From: RYN-124 sp046262175
GTDB taxonomy: Bacteria > Actinomycetota > Actinomycetes > Mycobacteriales > SCTD01
Assembly (NCBI GenBank): GCA_046262175.1
Contig: JBHENF010000023.1
Location: 1 to 6,994, forward strand
Reading direction: 5' to 3'
Length of the DNA stretch: 6,994 nt
Each line of letters opens with the position of its first letter. Position 1 is the stretch's first letter. This document shows, piece after piece, positions 1-5,621 of the stretch. A model generated the notes under the pieces. The model had not been told where the DNA came from and made no database searches. It saw only the letters and a list, made by a program, of their open reading frames with translations. The translations under genes and the position numbers were made by a program.

Positions 1-2180
1 ACCTTGAGCACCGAGGACTTCCCCGCGCCGTTGGTGCCGAGCAGGGCAAGAACGCCACCCGCCACCACCGCGGCGTCGACGCCGAACAGCACCTGGCTGC
101 GGCCGTACGCCGCCTCCACGCCCTCGACCACCAGCTGACCCGTCAGCTCCACCGGTGCCCGCTCCGCGAGGTCGGGCACGTCGTTCATCGACGGGACCTC
201 GATCCCGTTGCGCCGGGCGGCACCGAGCAGCCACCGGTCCCGCAGACCGAACACGAGCTGGCCGAGGCCACCCGGGAAGAACAGCAGCAGCAGGAGCAGG
301 CCGGCGCCCGTGGCGAGCAGCTGCGCCGCGCCGGTGAGGAAGTACTGCACGCCCTCCACGTAGACCGCGCCGAGCAGCGCTCCCGGCAGCGACGCCGCGC
401 CGCCGATGACCACCATCGTGAACACCACGAGGCTCTGCACCGGGTCGAAGCCCGCGAACGGGATGCCCCGCAGCGCGACGACGTAGAGCCCACCTGCGAG
501 GCCGGCGAGCAGCCCGCTGAACGCGAAGGCGGTGAGCTTCGCCCGGATCGGCTCGATGCCGAAGGCCGCGGCGGCACGCTCGTTGTCCCGTATGGCGACG
601 ACGGACCGGCCCGTACGGCTGGCCCGCAGGTTGCGGGCGAGCGCCACGGCCGCAACAGCGAACACCACGCACAGGTAGTCGAACGTGAGGTTGTCGTCGA
701 GCGGGAACCGCGCGAGCAGCAGCGGGCGGGTCAGCGAAGCCGGGTTGAACAGCGGGAAGTTGGCCGAGTTGAGCAGGTACGTCGACACCGGCGCGCCGAA
801 CGCCAGCGTCGTCACGGCGAGGAACAGCCCCCGGATCCGCAGTGCGGGTATGCCGACCAGCACCGCCGCCACGGCGCCGACCGCGGCGGACACGGCGAGC
901 GAGAGGAACAGGTCGGCACGCGCGTGCACGAGCAGGCTGCCGGTCGTGGCGGCGCCGAGGCCGACGAACGCGAAGTGCCCAAGGCTGATCTGCCCCGACC
1001 AACCGGTCACGACGACAAGCGACACCGCGATGATGCAGTAGATCGCGGTGTAGGCGAACAGCCCGCGCTGCGGGTCGGACAGCACGAGCGGAAGGCCGAG
1101 CACCAGCGCCACCAGCCCGAGGAAGCCGCCGCGGCGCGCCCACCGGACCTCGGCCAGCTCACGCACCGCCCGCGGCACGGGCCGGACCTCGCGTACCGAT
1201 ACGTGCTCGCCGATGGCCCCCTCGTCCTGACGGGTCTGCTTCTTGCGCTGCAGCAGCAGGGCCAGCAGCACGACCACGAACAGCACGACGTCCACCGTCG
1301 ACGACCGCGGAAAGCTCCAGAAGACGGCCTGCTGCAGGACCCCGACCCCGACACCACCGGCGAACGCGACCGGCAGGCTGTCCATCCGCGCGAGGACCGC
1401 CGCGGCCAGCGGCGCGAGCAGCAGGACGGGTCCGCCGGCGATGCCCAGCTGCGGGCCGAGCAGAGGCGCGGCGAGCAGCGAGCCGGCGCCGGACAGGCCC
1501 GCGGCGAGCACCCAGGCCAGCAGCGACAGCCGCCGCACCGGGATGCCCAGCAGCAGGGCGCGCTCCGACGCCTCGGCCGCCGCTCGCACAGCGATGCCCG
1601 TGTCGCTGCGGGTCAGGAACAGCGCGAGCCCCAGCAGCAGCAGGGGCACGACGACCAGGACCGCGATGTGGTCGGCGCTGAACCGGATGGGCCCGACGCG
1701 GAAAGCGAGGTCCAGGCCGAGGTGGAAGGTCGTGGCCGGGCGCAGCTGCTGCCGGACGGTCGGCAGGAAGATCTCGCCCGCAGCGACGAGCTGCGCCAGC
1801 CCGATCGTCGCGACGGTGAGGATCAGACGAGGCGCCGTGAACAACCGGCGTACGACCAGCTCGTGCGCGAGGTAGCCCGTGGCCAGCGCCGCCACGACCC
1901 CGCAGGCCATGCCCGCCCAGAGCGGGAACCCGAACCCGGTCGTGAGCACGACGGCGGCCGTCGTGGCCAGCCCGCCGATCTCGGCCTGCGCGAAGTTGAC
2001 GACCCGGCTGGCCCGGTAGACGAGCACCAGACCCAGCGCCGTCAGTGCGGTGAGCGAGCCCAGCACCACTCCCAGCAGGACGACCCCGAGCGGCAGGCCG
2101 TTGGGCAGCAGCCGCCCGGCGACGAGCCAGGCGAGGACGGCGCCGGGCAGCCAGAGCGCTGCGCGGACGGGACGGTTCAC
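1..2180 (-). CDS. LivH-LivM-ATPase fusion of a branched-chain-amino-acid-type ABC transporter (3' end outside window)
   Basis: One open frame of 726 codons runs from the GTG at 2180-2178 to the window edge. I checked it for in-frame stops and found none, so three subunits that are usually separate are joined. Residues 1-312 are a LivH-like permease, with the family signature VNFAQAEIG around residues 61-69. Residues 313-350 are a charged linker beginning RKKQTRQDEG. Residues 350-645 are a LivM-like permease with GQISLGH (His402), ALRIRGLFLAVTTLAFG, IRDNE (530-534) and VVIGGAASLPG. After a linker near 645-680, an ABC ATPase begins (AYGRSQVLFGVD) and reaches Walker A GTNGAGKS at 715-722; the remaining ATPase motifs lie beyond the edge. 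The GTNGAGKS form and the preceding text look more like LivF than LivG, but this is tentative. The protein would form the membrane channel and part of the motor for uptake of an amino acid or other carboxylate. The start overlaps the stop of the binding-protein gene and lacks a clear Shine-Dalgarno, suggesting translational coupling. The substrate is unknown. Confidence 0.9.
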   Translation of the reverse strand, partial: MNRPVRAALWLPGAVLAWLVAGRLLPNGLPLGVVLLGVVLGSLTALTALGLVLVYRASRVVNFAQAEIGGLATTAAVVLTTGFGFPLWAGMACGVVAALATGYLAHELVVRRLFTAPRLILTVATIGLAQLVAAGEIFLPTVRQQLRPATTFHLGLDLAFRVGPIRFSADHIAVLVVVPLLLLGLALFLTRSDTGIAVRAAAEASERALLLGIPVRRLSLLAWVLAAGLSGAGSLLAAPLLGPQLGIAGGPVLLLAPLAAAVLARMDSLPVAFAGGVGVGVLQQAVFWSFPRSSTVDVVLFVVVLLALLLQRKKQTRQDEGAIGEHVSVREVRPVPRAVRELAEVRWARRGGFLGLVALVLGLPLVLSDPQRGLFAYTAIYCIIAVSLVVVTGWSGQISLGHFAFVGLGAATTGSLLVHARADLFLSLAVSAAVGAVAAVLVGIPALRIRGLFLAVTTLAFGAPVSTYLLNSANFPLFNPASLTRPLLLARFPLDDNLTFDYLCVVFAVAAVALARNLRASRTGRSVVAIRDNERAAAAFGIEPIRAKLTAFAFSGLLAGLAGGLYVVALRGIPFAGFDPVQSLVVFTMVVIGGAASLPGALLGAVYVEGVQYFLTGAAQLLATGAGLLLLLLFFPGGLGQLVFGLRDRWLLGAARRNGIEVPSMNDVPDLAERAPVELTGQLVVEGVEAAYGRSQVLFGVDAAVVAGGVLALLGTNGAGKSSVLK
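2177..2180 (-). promoter_or_regulatory. GTGA stop/start overlap coupling the binding protein to the permease fusion
   Basis: On the minus strand, the GTG start of the permease fusion (2180-2178) overlaps the TGA stop of the binding protein (2179-2177). The bases upstream of the GTG (CTGCTTCGGCAC) hold no convincing Shine-Dalgarno. Start by terminating ribosomes is therefore the likely mode, making expression of the permease depend on translation of the binding protein. Confidence 0.7.
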
Positions 2181-3961
2181 GTGCCGAAGCAGTGCAGCTG
2201 CCGGCGGGGCGGACCCCACGCGGCGGCCGAGCCGTAGGTGAACCGGGTGCCGGACTCGCAGTTGCGGTAGGCGCCTGCCGCGCCGTCGAAGGCGCTGCGG
2301 TACGCGGGGTCGAACCAGCCGACGGGGGCGTCGTCGACGGGCGTGAACGCGTGCGCACCGGTCCGGTAGGTCCAGCGGCCGGCGAACCCGGTCGAGTCCG
2401 GCAGGGAGAAGGTGCCGCGCTGCAGGTTCTGCGGCGTCAGCTCAGGGCCTGCGGCCTGCAGCGACTGGAACACCTGGAGCAGCGTCGCGTACGCCGCGGC
2501 GTACTGGTTCTCCAGCGGCTTGTCGCCGCCCGCGAGCCGGAAGACCTTCAGCGCCTCGTTCGCGTTCTCCTCGGGCCACTGCCCGCCGGGAACCATCACG
2601 CCGTGCCACTGGCCGCCGTACGGCTGGCGCGCCTGCGGGTCGCCCCAGTACGGCTGCACCCACTCGGGCTCGTACTTCTGCGACTGACCGGCATTGCCCA
2701 GGAAGATCGGGATGACGGGGTCGCAGTAGCAGAGCAGCGTCGTCACACCGGCGGCCTGCATCTGCGCCATCACGTTGGTCGCCTGGGACTGGAACTGGGC
2801 CACGTTGATGGAGTAGCTCGCCTCCTTCTCGAGCTTCACCCCACAGCCCTGGAAGACCCGCTTCATCTCATCCGCGATGGCCTCGTACTCCGGGTTGTTC
2901 GGGTGGACCAAGCCGAACTTGCGGTCCTTGGCGGCGATGGTGGGGTCGGCAGAGAAGATGGCCTTCAGGCCGGCGAGGCGGCGGCAGGTCGCGTTGCCGA
3001 ACCACTGCGCGAGGTCGGAGCCCGACGGCGTGTACGACCACCAGTAGGGCGCCTTCTGCTGGTAGTAGCTGTCCGGGAAGCCGAGCGGCCCCCACGCCAC
3101 GACCTTCTGCTGGGCGAGCCCGGACCAGTACGGGTTGGACCCGCGCAGCTGGTAGGTGATGTCGCCGAAGGCGCCGAGCCCGCGAGCGGTGCCGGCGTCG
3201 GCCTGCGCCTTGTCCGCGCCCTGCCCCTGGTCCTCCTGGATGTAGTCGCCCTTACCCTCGAACGTCTTCAGGACCACCTTGCGGCCGTACAGCTCGAACT
3301 GCTTGTTGAAGAAGTCGATGTAGAGCTGCAGGTCCTTGACGTAATCCGCGTCGCGCGGCGGCGCGGCGGTACCCGTGGCCGCGGTGATGGCTGCGTCGGA
3401 CGCCGAGTTGCCGATGCGGTAGCTCAAGGTGATGGTCGACCGGCTCACGCCGTAGGAGGTCGCGCCCCCGTTGTTGCCGGAGTAGGCGGCGACGCAGGGC
3501 GGGGCGTACGGCGAGAAGGCGAACTGGCGCGCGGACGGCGTGCAGCGGGTGCCGTTGCGCGCCGTCCCGGTACGGGAGACGGCGCCGATCGGGCCGGTGC
3601 CGGCGACGGGCCCGGCTGCCACCTGACTTCCCGGGCCCGTGGCCGTCCCGCTGCCGACGGTTCCGCCGGACCTGCCGGCGCCGACCGGGCCGGAGACCGT
3701 TCCGGCCGGCCCCTGAGCGGTGGTCGTGCCGGGGGCGGTCCCGGCCGCGCCGCCGACCGCCGTACCGGTGCCGGCGCCGCCGTCGCTGGTCCCGAGCAGC
3801 TGCTGCGCCTGCTGGTCGGGTGAGCTGGAGGGCACCAGCACGACCACCAGGGCCAGCGCCACCACACCGATCAGCACCGGCAGGTAGCGCCCGGCAAGGC
3901 GTGCCAGGTAGCGCCGGACGGCGGCCTCGATCTCGGGCTGCGGGGGCAACGGCGCGGTCAT
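2177..3961 (-). CDS. Membrane-tethered periplasmic-binding-protein-like solute receptor of the Liv-type ABC transporter
   Basis: This 594-residue protein probably captures solute outside the membrane and delivers it to the permease fusion encoded next. Residues 1-25 are a short cytoplasmic start, and residues 26-44 form a hydrophobic segment (YLPVLIGVVALALVVVLVP). No lipobox cysteine follows, so it looks anchored by an uncleaved signal-anchor rather than as a lipoprotein. Residues 57-135 are a low-complexity Gly/Ala/Thr/Ser/Pro linker. The globular part starts near residue 140 and resembles type I (Leu/Ile/Val-family) binding proteins: YVKDLQLYIDFFNKQFELYG, a KFGLVHPNNPEYEAIADEM segment at 348-366, and TTLLCYCDPV followed by a Trp/Tyr/Pro-rich stretch. 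It is longer than the usual 380-430 residues because of the N-terminal extension. Eight cysteines (140, 156, 326, 373, 411, 413, 568, 591) could form disulfides. The ATG at 3961 is preceded by GAAAGG at 8 bases. The ligand cannot be read from sequence. The family assignment rests on pattern and on operon context. Confidence 0.85.
   Translation of the reverse strand: MTAPLPPQPEIEAAVRRYLARLAGRYLPVLIGVVALALVVVLVPSSSPDQQAQQLLGTSDGGAGTGTAVGGAAGTAPGTTTAQGPAGTVSGPVGAGRSGGTVGSGTATGPGSQVAAGPVAGTGPIGAVSRTGTARNGTRCTPSARQFAFSPYAPPCVAAYSGNNGGATSYGVSRSTITLSYRIGNSASDAAITAATGTAAPPRDADYVKDLQLYIDFFNKQFELYGRKVVLKTFEGKGDYIQEDQGQGADKAQADAGTARGLGAFGDITYQLRGSNPYWSGLAQQKVVAWGPLGFPDSYYQQKAPYWWSYTPSGSDLAQWFGNATCRRLAGLKAIFSADPTIAAKDRKFGLVHPNNPEYEAIADEMKRVFQGCGVKLEKEASYSINVAQFQSQATNVMAQMQAAGVTTLLCYCDPVIPIFLGNAGQSQKYEPEWVQPYWGDPQARQPYGGQWHGVMVPGGQWPEENANEALKVFRLAGGDKPLENQYAAAYATLLQVFQSLQAAGPELTPQNLQRGTFSLPDSTGFAGRWTYRTGAHAFTPVDDAPVGWFDPAYRSAFDGAAGAYRNCESGTRFTYGSAAAWGPPRRQLHCFGT
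3563..3793 (-). other. Low-complexity Gly/Ala/Thr/Ser/Pro linker inside the binding protein
   Basis: Codons 57-133 of the binding protein encode almost only Gly, Ala, Thr, Ser, Pro and Val, in irregular GTxTG, PGTTT and GPVG-type units with no acidic residues after Asp60. It follows the membrane segment directly and precedes the first cysteine of the folded domain. The composition suggests a flexible extended spacer that would hold the ligand-binding domain away from the membrane, within or beyond the peptidoglycan. There is no exact tandem DNA repeat. Confidence 0.75.
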
Positions 3962-3969
3962 GAGCGGTG

Positions 3970-3975
3970 CCTTTC
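3970..3975 (-). promoter_or_regulatory. Ribosome binding site of the binding-protein gene
   Basis: Read on the minus strand, GAAAGG lies 8 bases before the ATG at 3961. This supports that start codon and the inclusion of the N-terminal membrane segment. Confidence 0.6.
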
Positions 3976-3991
3976 AGCAGGTTGCCGCCAG

Positions 3992-4008
3992 TAGAATATA
4001 TTTTGTAG
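3992..4008. promoter_or_regulatory. Putative operator/promoter in the divergent region between transporter and GntR regulator
   Basis: The gap 3962-4061 separates the divergent binding-protein and regulator genes. In it lies an island with 14 A/T of 17 bases, striking against the very GC-rich surroundings. The core AGAATATATTTT (3993-4004) is palindromic apart from one mismatched pair and contains the perfect palindrome AATATATT. GTAG occurs on both sides (3991-3994 and 4005-4008), as does TGCCGC (3983-3988 and 4009-4014). FadR-type GntR proteins usually bind short A/T-centred palindromes between divergent genes, so this is the best candidate for the neighbouring regulator's site. TATATT on the minus strand and TAGAAT on the plus strand could also be -10 elements; I see no clear -35 partner for either. 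The role is inferred. Confidence 0.5.
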
Positions 4009-4061
4009 TGCCGCACAAGGGTGGTCGCAACGCCAGCGAGCCGCTGCTGAGAAGAGGTGCC

Positions 4062-4757
4062 ATGACGTCCTCCCCGGTCCCGCTGCACAGCGTTCGGGGT
4101 CGTCTGCAGCTGTCCGACGAGGTCGCCGCGCACCTGCGCGACCAGGTCATGTCCGGGGTGCTCCGTCCCGGGGAGTTCATCCGACCGGAGGTGGTCGCGA
4201 CCCAGCTCGGCGTGAGCGTCACCCCCGTGCGCGAGGCGCTGCTGCTGCTGCGCGGCGAGGACGTCGTGCGGCTGCTCCCGCGCCGGGGCTTTGCCGTCGC
4301 ACCGCTGACGAGGGTCGACGTGGAGGACCTCTTCGACGTCCAGGCGCGGCTGGCCGGCGAGCTGGCTGCCCGCGCGGTGCGGCGCGCGGGTCCGGAGGAC
4401 CTGGCCGGACTGGCCGACCTCAACCGCCGGCTGGTGGCGGCCGTCACGGCGCAGTCCCCTGACGGGATCGAGTACTTCGAGCACCACTTCCACCGCGCGA
4501 TCAACCTGACGGCGGACTCGCGCAAGCTCGCCTACGTGCTGCGCAGCGCGTCGCAGTACCTGCCGCGTCGGTTCTTCACGGCGGACGAGCACTGGCGCAA
4601 GGCCGTCGACCGCGACCACGAGCAGATCCTCGCGGCGTTCCGCGACAAGAACGCGGAGGGAGCGCGCGCGGCGGTCGAGGCGCACATCCTGGACGGGCGG
4701 CTGCGCCTGCTCCAGCACCTGGACGAGGTCGGGTTCTGGGCCGACGGCCACTCCTGA
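4062..4757 (+). CDS. GntR-family transcriptional regulator, FadR subfamily (FCD ligand-binding domain)
   Basis: This 231-residue DNA-binding repressor or activator probably controls the divergent transporter operon. Residues 12-80 are the winged helix-turn-helix: LSDEVAAHLRDQVMSG, then LRPGEFIRPEVVATQLGVS and VTPVREAL, followed by the wing LLPRRGFAVAP. Residues 85-220 are an all-helical FCD domain starting VDVEDLFDVQARLAGELAARA. Candidate metal or ligand residues are His144 (FHRAI), His186 (DHEQIL) and His208 (EAHI), spaced as in metal-binding FCD proteins whose effectors are usually carboxylates. The length is normal for the subfamily. The frame is also open upstream to an ATG at 3960, but I chose the ATG at 4062. 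It follows AGAAGAGG (4050-4057), places the domain at the usual distance from the N-terminus, and avoids 34 residues that would run through the A/T-rich operator. The effector is not predictable from sequence. Confidence 0.92.
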   Translation: MTSSPVPLHSVRGRLQLSDEVAAHLRDQVMSGVLRPGEFIRPEVVATQLGVSVTPVREALLLLRGEDVVRLLPRRGFAVAPLTRVDVEDLFDVQARLAGELAARAVRRAGPEDLAGLADLNRRLVAAVTAQSPDGIEYFEHHFHRAINLTADSRKLAYVLRSASQYLPRRFFTADEHWRKAVDRDHEQILAAFRDKNAEGARAAVEAHILDGRLRLLQHLDEVGFWADGHS

Positions 4758-4792
4758 CGGTTCGCCCGTGTCGCAGCGGGGATCCTCGGGGC

Positions 4793-4978
4793 ATGCTCTT
4801 CGCCCTGCTCTCGCGCCGCTTCCGCAGCTGGCTGCTCCTCGTCCTCGTCCTGCCGCTGTTCGGCCGGGTGCTCGAGACCCTCGGCGTACGCGTGGGTACC
4901 ACCAAGCCCCGGGCCGGCGATGCCATGACCGGGCTCGGCCAGCGGCTGCAGCACCGCGGCCGACGCCGCCGCTACTAG
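4793..4978 (+). CDS. Small hypothetical membrane-anchored basic protein
   Basis: This is a 61-residue protein of unrecognised family. Its N-terminus is MLFALLSRRFRSWLLLVLVL, giving one hydrophobic segment (about residues 13-23) that is short for a membrane span and is preceded by Arg residues. A polar middle follows, and the C-terminus is strongly basic, ending RGRRRRY. Nearly every third codon position is G or C, as in the neighbouring genes, which favours a real coding sequence. A weak GGGGAT (4779-4784) precedes the ATG by 8 bases. It begins 35 bases after the GntR regulator on the same strand, so co-transcription is possible. It ends inside the same CTAG tetramer as the opposing folE gene. 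No function can be assigned. It could be a small inner-membrane protein, or less likely a chance open frame. Confidence 0.6.
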   Translation: MLFALLSRRFRSWLLLVLVLPLFGRVLETLGVRVGTTKPRAGDAMTGLGQRLQHRGRRRRY

Positions 4979-5526
4979 CGACCGGTCAGCGCGAGGAACT
5001 CGCTGCGCGTGCGCGGGTCGTTGCGCAGCGAGCCGTACAGCGCCGAGGTCACCGTCCGCGCTCCGGTGGCGCGCACCCCGCGGATGCTCATGCACATGTG
5101 CTCGGCTTCGAGCACGACGCCGACGCCCTTGGGGTGGACGTTGTCCTGCAGCCAGGTGGCGACCTGCTTGGTCAGCCGCTCCTGCACCTGCAGCCGCCGG
5201 GCGAACAGCTCTACGACCCGGGCCAGCTTGGACAGCCCGAGGATGCGATCCCCGGGCATGTACGCCACGTGCGCGACGCCGACGAACGGCAGCAGGTGGT
5301 GCTCGCACAGCGACGAGAACGGGATGTCGCGGGCGACGACCAGCTCGTCGTACCCCTCGTCGTTGGGGAACGTCGTGAGGTCGAACTCGTGCGGAGCGAG
5401 CAGCTCGGCGAACGACGCCGCCACCCGCTGCGGTGTCCCCCGCAGCGACTCGTCGTCGACGTCCTGGCCCAGCGCGACCAGGAGCGCGCGGACGGCCTCC
5501 GCCGCGGCAGCCTGGTCCACGCTCAT
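4975..5526 (-). CDS. folE: GTP cyclohydrolase I
   Basis: This 183-residue cytosolic enzyme converts GTP to 7,8-dihydroneopterin triphosphate and formate, the first step of tetrahydrofolate and other pterin synthesis. It normally works as a homodecamer. The active-site text is intact. CEHH at residues 74-77 supplies zinc ligands Cys74 and His77 and the catalytic His76. AEHMCMSIRGVR supplies His143 and the third zinc ligand Cys145. GLSKLARVVELFARR and LQVQERLTKQ are the conserved helix and substrate-pocket segment, and RGTPQRVA lies near the N-terminus. The length is at the short end of the family's usual 180-220. I chose the ATG at 5526 over a GTG at 5577, because the extra 17 residues (ICAVSALCDPPPRVRC) do not look like the family; no strong Shine-Dalgarno supports either start. 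It stands alone here, not beside folP, folB or folK, and is divergent from fprA. Confidence 0.97.
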   Translation of the reverse strand: MSVDQAAAAEAVRALLVALGQDVDDESLRGTPQRVAASFAELLAPHEFDLTTFPNDEGYDELVVARDIPFSSLCEHHLLPFVGVAHVAYMPGDRILGLSKLARVVELFARRLQVQERLTKQVATWLQDNVHPKGVGVVLEAEHMCMSIRGVRATGARTVTSALYGSLRNDPRTRSEFLALTGR

Positions 5527-5621
5527 GCAGCGGACTCTAGGTGGCGGATCACACAGGGCGCTGACGGCGCAGATCACCGATACTGGAGCAGGGCGCAGAC
5601 GCGCCGTACGAAGGAGTCCTC
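5527..5621. promoter_or_regulatory. Divergent intergenic region between folE and fprA
   Basis: These 95 bases must hold the start signals of both flanking genes, because they are transcribed away from each other. GATACT (5579-5584) is a possible -10 element for fprA, but no properly spaced -35 is visible. A small perfect inverted repeat, GGCGC-AGAC-GCGCC (5592-5605), lies just before the fprA ribosome binding site and could form a 5-base-pair hairpin in its leader. No riboswitch-like structure is evident. Confidence 0.35.
5610..5616 (+). promoter_or_regulatory. Ribosome binding site of fprA
   Basis: GAAGGAG is an almost ideal Shine-Dalgarno sequence. It ends 5 bases before the GTG at 5622 and decides that start, which is also the position where the Rossmann fold begins at the expected distance. 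Confidence 0.85.

Noticed and set aside
924..2237. A 437-codon plus-strand open frame opposite the permease fusion
   Set aside because: Its product is an improbable mix of Arg, Gln, Glu, His and Pro with no domain. It is the antisense shadow of a frame with clear LivH and LivM signatures; long shadows are expected at this GC content.
2192..3823. A 543-codon plus-strand open frame opposite the binding protein
   Set aside because: It has no recognisable motif and Arg/Val/Leu-rich low-information text, and it is exactly antisense to the better-supported binding-protein gene.
3960..4061. Extended N-terminus for the GntR regulator starting at the ATG at 3960
   Set aside because: It would translate through the A/T operator island and overlap the ATG of the divergent gene. 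The start at 4062 has a Shine-Dalgarno and fits family length.
3252..4751. A 499-codon minus-strand open frame spanning the regulator and part of the binding protein
   Set aside because: It would run through the divergent promoter region and be antisense to a textbook GntR protein. The sequence is compositionally unlike a folded protein.
4758..4792. A transcription terminator after the GntR gene
   Set aside because: No stem-loop with a following T run is visible in this 35-base gap.
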